Below, one piece after another: positions 33,646-44,799 of a DNA stretch of 64,000 bases; within the stretch, counting starts at the first letter, position 1, and every line of letters begins with the position of its first letter. A model generated the notes under the pieces. It did not search any database. It was not told where the DNA came from and saw only the letters and a program-made list of their open reading frames with translations. Position numbers and translations under genes: made by a program. The stretch is from contig NC_091245.1 in the NCBI RefSeq assembly GCF_042477335.2, forward strand, positions 28,220,501-28,284,500. The letters are read 5' to 3'. The DNA is from Ovis canadensis. Taxonomy: Eukaryota; Chordata; Mammalia; Artiodactyla; Bovidae.

Positions 33646-35879
33646 AGCACTGCTATCTGCGTTATTTGTATTTGCCTGTTTTACAAGATTACTGTTTCTT
33701 GCATTACCAGATGTGTGGCTGAGCCTCTGACAAAATATATAGTTCTATATGTGACTAATGATTATAATAGTGTAACTCTACATGTGGGAAGATACAATAC
33801 GAGGGTTTGTTTTTTTTTTTCCCCCTGGATCATAATAGATTAATAAGACAGGTGGTCTGGAGACCTTTGACTATTGTTAAATAAGACCTAGCCCAATAGT
33901 AGCACATGGAGTGGACTACTAGCAAAATCTTCACCAGACCTAGGAATGAGCCTTTCTAGCATCATGGGATGAAATGGTCATGATATGCCTCCTAAAACAT
34001 GGTCAAATTTATAACCATGAGGGGGCCCTGTAAACTACAAACTGGCATTTGTCATGGGCACTTGCCATCTACCTCTGCAAGGATTAAATCACGTGCTACT
34101 GCAGCAGCTGATTTTCAACACCCCCTGAAAGGAATTCAGGGTAGAGAGTAGAGATGAAGCATTCTGCGCTCTGGGAAAAATTGGCAGAACAGGTCTTCAG
34201 ATAGTTAGGTATTTTCAGAAGTCAATTTTATGAGCCCAACTCTTGTATCTCCTCATATCTAGAAAAGCATAAAAATTCTTAATGGTGATGACTGCTCCTT
34301 CGTGAATAGAAGAAACCTTCTGCAAAAAAAATAAGTGTTTGATTGCATGTACTTCCCCTTCACCAAAATCACATATATACTGACCTTCCCCCGCTTTGAA
34401 GCAGTTTCTCAAAGCTATCTGAAATGCTGTCTCAGGCTACAGTCCTCATTTTGCTGCAAATAAATTTAATCACAGCTTTCACATTGTAAATTTTTAAGTT
34501 GGCAGATCTTTGAGATCTGACTTTAATTCTCCCCTTGTGTTTGAAGATCTCCCTCCTACCGAGTAAATGTTTATTGAGTTGAATCAAATAAAAAGATGTT
34601 GAATTTTGTTTCCACTTTAATCTGATTCATTTGTTCTGTATCATCTTCTGGAATTCCATCTAGTTCATATTTGGAGTTGAAAACCCTCAGTAAAAGCCAA
34701 GCAATAAGGAGCTACCAGAGTCAGCACATTAGTATAGCCATCTAATTAGCTCAGAATAGAAGATTATGCATTTAGGGCAATAAATTCTGTTTTAAACGTG
34801 GAATTCTCATAGTTTTATTTTCAGGAGACTAAATAATTGGGAGATAGAATTGCTCACAAAACTCCAGTTGATGTTTCTGAGAAGGCAGAAGAATGAAAAA
34901 ATCCAGATGATATACTAATGACTGAAAGAAATTGGCTTGAAGTACTGAAGATAGTTTTGATAGTTTTAGTGATAGAACATAACCCACTTCAAAGGCCAAA
35001 GTTGGGAAAATAATTATAACTCTGATGGTACAAATAAAATTTCAAGTGAGGATTTGTTTTAAGTACTCATTGTACATAATTGGATTTCCTTAGTTTCTTG
35101 TTTGGCTAACTCTGATAGAGCAGATGCTTCATGCCTAGGCCCCTAAGTATGATCCTCTGAGTATATATGGAAGGGCAGACATACCTTTTTCAAAATGCTA
35201 CAGAAGCCCAGAGGAAGAAATCAGTATGAAGAACCCAACTTTGAACTGGGATGACTAGGACTGTCCAGCAGAAGGGTAGAGGAAGGGCATCCCAGGCCTG
35301 TACACAGGTGTGGAGATCTGCATATGCGAGACTTGGTGAGTGGTGGTCCTGTGTGGGCAGAGGGTGGATCATTTTGTTGTGCCTGGGAAGAGGGGCAGAG
35401 TCAGGACACAGGTGACAGGAGGGAGATTGGATCAAAGTCTTGAAAGGCTTCCAGTGCTGTGCTCAGGAGTTTGGAATTTATCCTGAAAATAGGAGTTTTA
35501 GCAAAAGATTATGTGATTATATTGCACTTTAGGTAGATCATTCTCGTATTACTTTGACTTGAGTGATGGAGGCCAGGAATCCTTAGCAAACAGTTGTAGT
35601 AGTGTGGGTAAGAGATGTTTAGTGCTGCAACAGGGACCATGAAAATGAATAGGAGAGGTCATATTTAAGAGTTGTGACCAATTTAATTTAATTTACAGTT
35701 TTAATTAATTGTGCATTTAATTTACAGTTAAACTTTTCTTTCCTTTAGACCACTTCTGAATGTATTAACTTTGTATTATAACATCATATTCATTTTATGC
35801 AAGACACAGGCTGAGAATACATTTGCTGCCTTCTTGTCTCACAAGCATCGCATGCTGACTGTACCTGAGATGGAACTTT
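33646..35879. other. Unassigned; possible proviral 3' end
   Basis: No gene. The part up to about 34560 could be env/LTR debris of the upstream retrovirus: there is an AATAAA at about 34458 followed by a T-rich stretch resembling an LTR R-U5 end, but no paired LTR was found. An old repeat of unknown family may lie at about 35400-35580. The rest is AT-rich. Confidence 0.3.
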
Positions 35880-36665
35880 GATTTTTCTTCGCTCCCACTG
35901 CATTCTTCCTTTTGACACTACCATCCCCTCAGTTATTCAGGCCAAACACCTACATCATCCTTGGTCTTTCCCCTCCCCCTTAGACCTCCTTCATTCCCAG
36001 CAGCAAGGCGTATGGATCCTATGTCCAAAATATATTTTGAATCCACTGCCTTCTCTTCATCTCCACTGGCAGACTGCCTCCACTGCAGTCCAGACCACCA
36101 CCACTTCCTATCTGGACCTCTTCAGCAGCCTCACAACTCTCTCCCCACCTAAGTTCTTGCATCCCAGCCTGGCCACTGCACACTGTTGTAAGAATAATCA
36201 CAACTATTTCACTTTCCTGTTGAATCGTTTCAGCCAGTTCCCGAATTCCCTACTTTGGCCTGCATGATCTTGTCCCTGCCCAGTTCTCCAATTTCATTTC
36301 ATGCCATCTCCCCCCATTAACTGTACTCTAGTAACTGGTACTGTTTTACTTTCTTTTAACATAACAAACTGTTTTCTACCTTAGGATCTTTGCAGTTTCC
36401 TCTTTGAATGGCTAGCTCTTTTTCTTCCGTTAATTGGGTCTTAGCTTAAATTCACTTGCTCAGAGACATCATTCCTTGACTGCTTTACCTAGAGTAGGTT
36501 TCTCTTTTTGTTTGTTTTCTAATACTTGCAATTATTTTTGTGTGTTTACTTCTTTTTCTCCTGGAAGAATATAAACTCAGGGAGGGACTGTGTCTCACTT
36601 GTTCACTGTTAGACTTCCAGTACCTTAAACAAGGCTTGGCATGTGGCAAGCAGTCATTAAACATG
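35880..36665 (+). mobile_element. L2 LINE 3' portion, sense
   Basis: Pyrimidine-rich L2 pattern, ending in the characteristic 3' segment: AATATAAACTCAGGGAGGGA, CTGTGTCTCACTTGTTCACT, GGCTTGGCATGTGGCAAGCA and GTCATTAAACATGTATGAAG. Old and diverged; no usable frame. Confidence 0.65.
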
Positions 36666-36666
36666 T

Positions 36667-36775
36667 ATGAAGTGATAGAAGGGAAGGGAAAAGAAGGGAG
36701 AAATGGATGGAATGTGTGGGGAGAGAGAAAGAGAAAAGGAAGGAGAAGGGGTAGGAAAAAGAGGAAAGAAAGGCT
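36667..36775 (+). repeat. Polypurine tract
   Basis: About 110 bases that are overwhelmingly A and G (for example GAGAAAAGGAAGGAGAAGGG), directly after the L2 3' end. Such tracts can form triplex DNA; no function is implied. Confidence 0.8.
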
Positions 36776-37012
36776 TTGCTTACTGAGCAGCTTCTAGGCT
36801 CTTGACTCCATCAAGAGTGTATCCATTTGGTGTTTGTTGTGCCAATCCTGGGCCAACCACTACCAGCAAGCTTGTATTATTTCAGAGGAATTACAAATCC
36901 TAAGGCGCCTTCACCTTTCACAAATCTTTGAGTCATCTGACACCTGATCCTCTGCAGCTTGTGATAGTCATGGTTGTCATCTTTTACCATGGGCTAGGGT
37001 CTCTGCTAGGTA

Positions 37013-37105
37013 CCTTCTCCAGGGGATCTTCCCAACCCAGGGGTCAAGCCCAGGTCTCCTGCATTGCAGGCAGATTTTTTACCAGCTGAGCCACAAAGGA
37101 AGCCC
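37013..37105 (-). mobile_element. Bov-tA head fragment, antisense
   Basis: Only the tRNA-derived head is present: TTCTCCAGGGGATCTTCCCA, GGTCTCCTGCATTGCAGGCA, TTTACCAGCTGAGCCACAAA. The BovA body is missing. Confidence 0.85.
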
Positions 37106-37522
37106 ATCTGACTGACTAGGCTATCCAAAATAGTCCCCCCAACACACCAATATGCTTTCTTTACATTCCCTTAACCTGCTCTATTTTCTTTATAGTAACT
37201 ATAGTCTTCATTTTGTTTGCATATTCATTGTCTCCCCCACTGGCAGAGAGGCTTCACTCAGGTGAGTTTGTTGGGTTTTCATATTTTTTAAGACAATACC
37301 TACTGCCTAGTAAGCACCCAGTATTTGTTGAAAAAATAGGAAGAAAATCTTGCAGTTTTTTTTTTTAAGCTTTTTTGGACAATACCAGTTTCCTTTGGGT
37401 AAGAGTCACAACATCTCTCGGTTTTTGAAAGTTACTACATTTATACAAAAATTTACTATATAAGTGTTAAAAAACCTAATACCTGTGTGAGTCCGTGGAT
37501 TGAAATCGATTATTTTCCACAG
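37106..37522. other. Intron end before SCP2-like exon B
   Basis: No separate gene. An L2/MIR-like end may lie at about 37230-37340 (AATACCTACTGCCTAGTAAGC). The last bases form the acceptor TATTTTCCACAG. Confidence 0.4.
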
Positions 37523-37625
37523 TTCTTTTAGAGCTCATCAAATTGAGACTGCTCCAAACAGTTCTGCAGTTGACTAATTTAACGTAGATCTTGTCTTTAT
37601 GGAGATTGAGAAGAAGCTTGAAGAT
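37523..37625 (+). pseudogene. SCP2-like exon B with in-frame stop
   Basis: Joined to exon A through a split serine codon, the exon reads SSFRAHQIETAPNSSAVD, stop, FNVDLVFMEIEKKLED. The normal protein has S-F-R-T-H-Q-I-E-A then DGFKANLVFKEIEKKLEE, so a glycine codon has become TAA. Length is exactly the expected 103 nt, so there are no indels. The acceptor is CCACAG. The donor is GAAGAT^GTGATT; the last exonic base has changed from the expected G to T, which would weaken the 5' splice site. This exon encodes the start of the SCP2 lipid-binding domain. Confidence 0.88.
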
Positions 37626-37860
37626 GTGATTTATGTAAACTACTACCAGGAGGGCCCTGGGCTAGAGGAAGCAGATATAGATTTCAGGTGTTGCCATGAA
37701 ATGATACAAACTGAAAATTTATATCATATTGTCAGAAGATGTAAGTAAAATTCATGTAAAATACTACCAGGAGGACCCTGGGCTAGAAGAAGCAGATATA
37801 GATTTTGGGTATATCCATGAAGTCGTATAAGTTGAAAATTTATATCATATTGTCAAGTAT
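37626..37860 (+). repeat. ~121-bp imperfect tandem duplication at exon B donor
   Basis: Two copies starting near 37626 and 37747 share ACTACCAGGAGG, CCCTGGGCTAGA, AGCAGATATAGATTT and AAAATTTATATCATATTGTC, offset by 121 nt. The duplication begins at the exon-intron junction. The second copy starts AGAAGAT^GTAAGT (37741), a much better match to a 5' splice site than the original GTGATT. Confidence 0.88.
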
Positions 37861-38052
37861 TGAGTGTATTTTACATTTCTCAGTGTCTCTTTTAGCTTCC
37901 TTGTAATTCTGGTAAGAGTGTATTTCAGAAATTTATAAATCTCCAGGTTTCAATTATGTAAAGTGATTCTAATTTATTTTGGGGCAATTTCTTTCTGAAT
38001 AAAAAGATTTTACCTAGAACTATTTAAAAGAATAATAATTAAAGGAGCCTTA

Positions 38053-38282
38053 AAAGTGCCTAATGGGTCTTCCCATGTGACTCAGTGGTAAAGAATCCAC
38101 CTGCCAAACAGGAGATGCAAGTTTGATCCCTGCGTTAGGAAGACCCCCTGGAGGAGGAAATGGCAACCCACTCCAATATTCTTAGCTGGATAATCCCATG
38201 AACAGAGGAGCCTGGTGGGCTGCGGTCCACAAGGTCACAAGTCAGGCAGGACTGAGCACATGTGTATGCAAAGGTACCTAAC
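38053..38282 (+). mobile_element. Bov-tA SINE, sense
   Basis: GTCTTCCCATGTGACTCAGT, AGTTTGATCCCTGCGTTAGG, GGAAATGGCAACCCACTCCA and CTGGTGGGCTGCGGTCCACA. Imperfect flanks AAAGTGCCTAAT and AAGGTACCTAAC may be the TSD. Confidence 0.9.
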
Positions 38283-39249
38283 ATCAAAAGTCCTTTTAAA
38301 AATAATTTTTTGTGTGCTTGAGTCTCAGAGTTTTAAAATCTGTTTTTCTTGTTTTAAAATGTTTTTCTTGTTTAAAAATGAGCTGATTAAAAGAATCCTA
38401 CAGAAACATACAAAGAAAAAAAAATTTAATCTCCTGAAATGCCATTGCTAAGAGCTCACTAAAGTGTTAACAGTGACTGATAGTCTTTCAGACAGCGCTC
38501 TGTGTATATGAACATACAATTTCCTGATAACTAAGATCATACAATACATGAGTTTTAAAATTTATATTACATATGTGGACCTGTGTTTACATACAGTAAT
38601 TAGTTCTTGGTAGATAATAATCATGCTCGAGCAATCTAACAGTAACTCTTTCTCCAAAGATAGTTGTTCTCTTCAGGCAAAATTAGAGATCTATTTCATT
38701 GTTTCAAACCTAAAGGCATCTTGGAATTTCATAATTGATTTTAATTTTGCGGCCAACAAGGCAGTTACACGAGTCATGTAATTCCAGTTACCCATCTATG
38801 AAGCTAACTAGTGGGGTGAAATAAAGAAAATGATTCAAAACATTTAAGGTGTGCATTTCATTTATGTTAGGGGAGCATCGTGAAGACAACCATTGTGCCT
38901 ATCTCGAAACTCCCTTATTGTAGCACAAAGGATTTCTTAACATCTTAAGTGATTGTGCTGTGGGTGTGATTGTACTGAATAGCTAATGTGACTGACGTGT
39001 CTTGACAAAGTATCCTGCATTTCTAGAATTTTCATAATGATCACCAGTCTTCCTCAGGTAGAGAGGCCCAGGGCTGATTGTTCCCAGCAGGCAGGCACTG
39101 GCTCAGCAGTTTGCAGACCTATTCTGCCACCATCTTGCAAGGATACACCTGCATTGGTCTACCTGTTGTTTTATAATCAGCTTTTATTTCTTCATAGTAT
39201 ATTCCCTGCCCATAAATGTAAAACCTTACCATTGGTTTTAATGACCCCC
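38283..39249. other. Unassigned intron sequence
   Basis: No gene or named repeat. It is AT-rich with an ordinary intronic look. Confidence 0.35.
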
Positions 39250-40580
39250 ATAGTCCCGAAGAAAGGCAATGCCAAAGAATGCTCTAACTACTGCACAATT
39301 GCACTCATCTCCTACGCTAGTAAAGTAATGCTTTAAATTCTCCAAGCCAGGCTTCAGCATACATGAACCATGGACTTCCAGATGTTCAGGTTGCTTTTAG
39401 AAAAGGCAGAGGAACCAGAGATCAAATTGCCAACATCCGCTGGATCATTGAGAAAGCAAAAGAGTTCCAGAAAAACATCTATTTCTGCTTTATTGACTAT
39501 GCCAAAGCCTTTGACTTTGTGGATCACAACAAACTGTGGAAAATTCTGAAAGAGATGGGAATACCTGACCACCTGACCTGCCTCTTGAGAAACCTGTATG
39601 CAGGTCAGGAAGCAACGGTTAGAACTGGACATGAAACAACAGACTGGTTTCAAATAGGAAAAGGAGTACGTCAAGGCTGTATATTGTCGCCCTGCTTATT
39701 TAACTTATATGCAGAGTACATCATGAGAAACTCTGAGCTGGAGGAAGCACAAGCTGGAATCAAGATTGCCAGGAGAAATGTCAATAACCTCAGATATGCA
39801 GATGACACCACCCTTATGGCAGAAAGTGAAGAGGAGCTAAAGAGCCTCTTGATGAAAGTGAAAGAGGAGAGTGAAAAAGTTGGCTTAAAGCTCAACATTC
39901 AGAAAGCTAAGATCATGTCATCCGGTCCCATCACTTCATGGCAGGTAGATGGGGAAACAGTGGAAACAGTGGCTGACTTTATTTTTCTGGGCTCCAAAAT
40001 CACTGCAGGTGGCGATTGCAGCCATAAAATTAAAAGATGCTTGCTCCTTTGAAGGAAAGCTATGACCAGCCTAGATAGTATATTAAAAAGCAGAGACATT
40101 ACTTTGCCAACAAAGGTCTGTCTAGTCAAGGCTATGGTTTTTCCAGTAGTCATATATGGATGTGAGAGTTGGACTGTGAAGAAAACTGAGCACCGAAGAA
40201 TTGATGCTTTTGAACTGTGGTGTTGGAGAAGATTCTTGAGAGTACCTTGAACTGCAAGGAGATCCAACCAGTCCATCCTATAGGAGATCAGTCTGGGGTG
40301 TTTGTTGGAAGGACTGATGTCGAAGCTGAAACTCTAATATTTTGGCCACCTGATGTGAAGAGCTGACTCATTGGAAAAGACCCTGATGCTGGGAGGGATT
40401 AGGGGCAGGAGGAGAAGGGGAAGACAGAGGATGAGATGGTTGGATGGCATCACCAACTTGATGGACATGGGTTTGGGTAGACTCCGGGAGTTGGTGATGG
40501 ACAGGGAGGCCTGGCGTGCTGAGGTTCATTGGGTTGAAAAGAGTCGGACATGACTGAGAGACTGAACTGAACTGAACTGA
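39250..40580 (+). mobile_element. BovB 3' half with long RT frame, sense
   Basis: 5'-truncated in the RT domain. One frame (39363-40052) is open for 229 codons: [58 protein letters not shown], then YADD at 39795-39806 and on to KIKRCLLL, where a stop replaces the G of the LLGRK block. A C-terminal part and CTGAA tail follow. It is the best-preserved RT core in the window but lacks the endonuclease and the first RT blocks, so it is inactive. Confidence 0.93.
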
Positions 40581-40618
40581 AGTACACGTTTGAATATAGG
40601 TGTCGTAATCGGTATTGT

Positions 40619-40920
40619 AATCTGTTTAACTTGGAGAAGGCGATAGCACCCCACTCTAGTGCTCATGCCTGGAAAACCTCATGGACGGAGGAGCCTGGTA
40701 GGCTGCAGTCCATGGGGTCACTAGGAGTTGGACACGACTGAGCGACTTCACTTTCACTTTTTACTTTCATGCATTGGAGAAGGAAATGGCAACCCACTCC
40801 AGTGTTCTTGCCTGGAGAATCCCAGGGATGGGGGAGCCTGGTGGGCTGCTGTCTATGGGGTCGCACAGAGTTGGACACGACTGAAGCGACTTAGCAGCAG
40901 CAGCAGCAATCTGTTTAACT
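40619..40920 (+). mobile_element. BOV-A2 SINE, sense, perfect 13-bp TSD
   Basis: Two monomers (GGCGATAGCACCCCACTCTA and GGAAATGGCAACCCACTCCA) separated by CACTTTTTACTTTCATGC, with a CAG tail. The exact repeat AATCTGTTTAACT is at 40619-40631 and 40908-40920. Confidence 0.95.
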
Positions 40921-43059
40921 AGCCTCCTCTGATGAACATCGGGTTGTATTTAAATCTTGCAGAACAAAAGGTATAATAAATTTCCTTTTGCACTTATCTT
41001 TAATTACTTAATGCCCAGATAAGCTTAGCACAAATAATTAGAAGGGGGAATTGTTGGGTCATGAGGTATGTATGTCTAGCTTTTTGATACAAATTGCCAG
41101 TGTATCCACCCAAACAAAGGGGTACTAATTTACAAACTCAATGACAATTCATGAGTGTTAGTAGGAAATTATATCTCCTTATTGTTGTTTAAATTTCTTT
41201 CATTACAAGTGTCCATTAAAATGAAGTTGGACTCTCTAAGGCCTGAAAAAAGCTTTTTCATGCCACCAATATTTGCCTGCAGAGTAACCCATAGAATAGT
41301 TACTTCTGCCAGGTTGTCCCATTTTTTCAACATTATCGTGTCCAAAAAAACAATTTAGAGAGTGTCTGGTATGGCTGTATGTCAATGATTGAGTGCTTCA
41401 TTACTAGAATTAACAACACAGTGTTGTTTTTATTTCACAGTCTTTTTTAGATTTGCAAATGTATGCCTCTTGCTCCCATTTGAATTCTTCTCCCTCTATA
41501 ACCTCTCTTGTGTGGACCTTGTCCCCTTAGTTTTTCTCTCCTTCCCACGATTGTCAGTTTCCTAAATGTTTGCAGCACTAGAAAGCGCAAGTATTGGAAT
41601 CTTTTGTCAATTCATACATTTTCTGCTTTAACAAAAGAAGCCTGGCAAGAGATTTTATTTCCACTTTTGTCTTCATTAGCAGTACTCCATTGCCCTTCTT
41701 TGAATTCTGTCTTAATTTTTTGTTCCCATTAAGTTTTAGTACAGGACCTACTCCTTGACCTTTTGCTACTCAGGAAGAAGTGCTTTTCTTCAAGCAAGGA
41801 GGCACTTAGAACTTTCTTGGTATTTGTGATCTCCAGTTTCGCAAGAGATGTGTAGTTTCTTTACGCTTTTAACTCTGTCCTTGTCCTTTTCCTTACCCTC
41901 TCTCATTTGCTCTTCAAATGAAAATGTTTTATTGACCAAAGGATATGATTTTTTTAAGAGGATCTGTTGGTTTTCAAAAGTAACAGCAACTGCAAAATTA
42001 ATCTACATCCATCTTAAGGAATTGGGAGGAATTTCCAAGTATTCAGGTAGAATTCCTAAATCTCTGCTGTGTTCTCCTGCTCTAATTTGTTGGTGTCTGC
42101 CATAACTATTCCTGAGGCATTGTGCAAACAGATGGCATAGGTGCAGCTGGAAGTTCATGGGTCATTGGCTTCCAGAGGAGGTCTGGCTCTTTGGGTGGTC
42201 CAGCACACCAGTATTACTAATCTACTTTTCTGGATTACCTCCACAGAACCTTGAAGGATAAAGGATTTCAATGAATGTGGAAAAGACTTTGAACTTTCTT
42301 TTAATTTACGTATGGTGACAGAAGCTACTTTTATAGGCTAAAGTTTGGAAGTATCGATGTAACCTAATTTGCCTTTGGTATGAAAAAATAGAAAGAGCAT
42401 TGGATTTGGAGTTAAACCAACCTGAGATTGAGTTCTGGTTGTATTGCTTTACTTGTCATATGTCCCTGTCTCTCAGGGAACATAGAGTTAAATGGAAAGC
42501 AGACAAGAAAAAATTTTCCCAGAAAAAAAACAAACTGCTTTAACAAGAAACTTGCACATGGGTGTATGTGCAAAGAGCTCTTAAAGTGTCCAGTAGAGAC
42601 AGAAAAGCCTTTCCAGAGGACTTAGCATGTGAACTGAGACTTGAGTTTATGAAGCTGGGTGGGAATGGAGAATATTAATACCTATCCAACTACTTAAAGG
42701 GTTTCTTGAAAAGTAAAGAAATAATGTTTATAAATAAGTGCTTGTAAACTTTATAGCCCCCAAAAGATTATTATCGTTATTAATTTTTCTTAATGTTAAC
42801 TTAAAATAATTTGAGTGAGATCTTTTAAGGGAAGCCAAAATAAGAGAATTTCTCTTCTTCACTTTAAAAATCTGACAGTCATTTTGGTTTCTTGATTTAA
42901 CTAGGACATGTTGGTAGTTGATTTCAGAACATTCACTTGTAAGATTTCCCTCAATGGCTGTTAGATAAGTAGGCCTGCATTAAATATTTTTATAATAGCT
43001 TCTTTGAAGTCCTAAGACTCAGGGTTGATTCTAGACAGGTTCAGGAGTGTTATCTATGT
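40921..43059. other. Intron sequence, mostly unassigned
   Basis: A MIR-like piece is at about 42390-42480 (AAAGAGCATTGGATTTGGAG, GTTCTGGTTGTATTGCTTTAC), with a possible second MIR part at about 42655-42770. The remainder shows no gene or clear repeat. Confidence 0.4.
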
Positions 43060-43700
43060 AGAAGAAAAAGATTTACACACCCACTAAGATAACTAAAATA
43101 AAAGAGACAGACAAATATTGGTAAGGATGTGGAGAAACTGGAACCTTCATTGATTGCTGGTAGGATTGTAATGTGGCGCAACCACTTTAGAAAACAGTTT
43201 GATAGTTCCTCAAAAGGTTAAACATCACCTTATGATCCAAATTTCACTTCTAAATATATGCCCTAGAGGAATTAGAGCTTATGTCCATGTCAAAACTTAC
43301 ATACAAAAGTCCATAGCAGTATTATTTATAATAGCTAAAAAGGGGAAACAGCCATCAAAGATGAAAGGCTAAACAAAATGTACTGTGTCCATACAATGGA
43401 ATATTCTTTGGTCATGAAAAGTAATTAATTACTGGTACATGCTTCAGTGTGGATGAACCTTCAAACCATTATGCTAAGTGAAAGAAGCCAGTCACAAAAG
43501 AACATATATATGTTTGATTGCATTTGTGTGAAATATCCAGAATAAGTAAATCAATGAAGACAGAAAGTAGATTAGTGGTTGCCAGAGGCTAGAAGGAGGA
43601 GAGAATGGCAATGGTAGAGGGTGACTGTTAATGGATATGGGTTTTTTGGGGGACTGATAAGTATGTTCTAAAATTAGATAGTGATGTTGGAAGGAGAAGG
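43060..43700 (+). mobile_element. L1M 3' region, sense
   Basis: Typical sense L1 ORF2-end and 3' UTR pattern: GGATGTGGAGAAACTGGAAC, CATAGCAGTATTATTTATAA, CCATACAATGGAATATTCTT, GAAAGAAGCCAGTCACAAAA, AGTGGTTGCCAGAGGCTAGA. Ancient and frame-broken. Confidence 0.8.
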
Positions 43701-44253
43701 AAGGAAAAAGGAAACCACCCTACAGAGATATGGATCTGAGGTTATTTTTCCAGCCTCATTTCCCAAGATCCAAAAGTAGTTGATGGATGGGATATTACTT
43801 GTATAATTCTTCATACAAACCCAGGAAATCAGTTAAACCACTTGTCTTTAAATTCTGATTGTGGAGCACCAAACATATATGTGAGGGAATTTATCTGCTA
43901 GAAAAAAAGAGGGGATAGGGTTCCTATGTTTTGAGAGGCCAGAGTGAATCTTCCAGAAATTATTGAGACAAATAAGCCTATTTCAATAGAAAGTGCTGCT
44001 GTGCCACCCACTGCCCCATTCCCCTGCCCTTCCACCGGTTGTATCCAGAAAGCCACTTTCATCTGAAGATCTGGCAGATGAAGGAGTTGCTGCCCACATG
44101 CCTTTTGGATTTTTCTGGGTGAAAGGCCCTAAGGGAGCCTGGGGACTGCATGCTGATCCAGCCGCTCACGTCATGTATCTATTTAAACATTTAATTTGGG
44201 GAGGAAGCCAGAGGAATGAACTGAATATAACTCTGTGTTGTTTTTCTTTCCAG
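43701..44253. other. Intron end before SCP2-like exon C
   Basis: No gene. It ends in the polypyrimidine tract and acceptor TTTTTCTTTCCAG. Confidence 0.45.
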
Positions 44254-44381
44254 GAAGGAGAGCAGTTTGTGAAGAAAATCGGTGGTATTTTTGCCTTCAA
44301 GGTGAAAGATGGCCCTGGGGGTAAAGAAGCCACCTGGGTGGTGGACGTGACGACCAAGAGGATCTGTGCTCCCTAACGCAG
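44254..44381 (+). pseudogene. SCP2-like exon C with 2-nt deletion
   Basis: The exon opens [20 protein letters not shown] then [12 protein letters not shown], identical to the conserved SCP2 domain over 32 residues. After the VVDV codons the sequence is 2 nt shorter than the normal exon (128 versus 130 nt). The frame therefore changes to TTKRICAP and a TAA at 44374-44376. In the original frame the exon would end with the codons for L-P-N-A plus G, joining exon D's D-K-K. Acceptor TTCCAG and donor AG^GTCAGT are intact. The strong conservation up to the indel indicates that the coding damage is not very old. Confidence 0.9.
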
Positions 44382-44574
44382 GTCAGTGCAGTGATGACCT
44401 CATTGATAGGAGCACTGACAAGTTCACAGAGGAAATGGGGGCCTGCCTTGGTGTCCCCAAAGGGCTGGCTTTAGAGTTATAGAACCTTGTCAAAGAACTG
44501 GGGAATCTTTGGGAATAGGACTAGGTCCCAGCTGCTTCTTCCCAAAGATTGAGAGGCTCCGTCACTGTGGCTAG

Positions 44575-44785
44575 CCTTACGCTTTGGAATTACACAAACT
44601 TGGGTTTAGAGTCCTGGTCCTGCCACTCACAGATTTTGGCCTTAAAAATTATTTCCCTTCTCTGAGCTTTGTTTTTTAGATTTGTAAATGGAAATAATAA
44701 ATGGTACCTATTTCCTAGGATTCATCTGTAGATTAAGAGAAATAATGATCTCCTAATTAACCTGTGAAGAGCATGGTTCAGTGTG
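44575..44785 (+). mobile_element. MIR SINE, sense
   Basis: MIR core pattern: GGGTTTAGAGTCCTGGTCCTGCCACTCA-like region, TTCCCTTCTCTGAGCTTTG and TAAATGGAAATAATAAATGG. Ancient tRNA-derived SINE. Confidence 0.65.
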
Positions 44786-44799
44786 TGGCTGTATGTCCT

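Noticed and set aside
34150-34570. A 3' LTR of the provirus
   Set aside because: An AATAAA and a T-rich end are suggestive, but no matching 5' LTR, TG/CA ends or TSD were found, so I do not call it as an LTR.
36540-36797. A small basic protein rich in arginine and lysine
   Set aside because: The frame is open only because of the polypurine tract after an L2 end; no homology or start context supports it.
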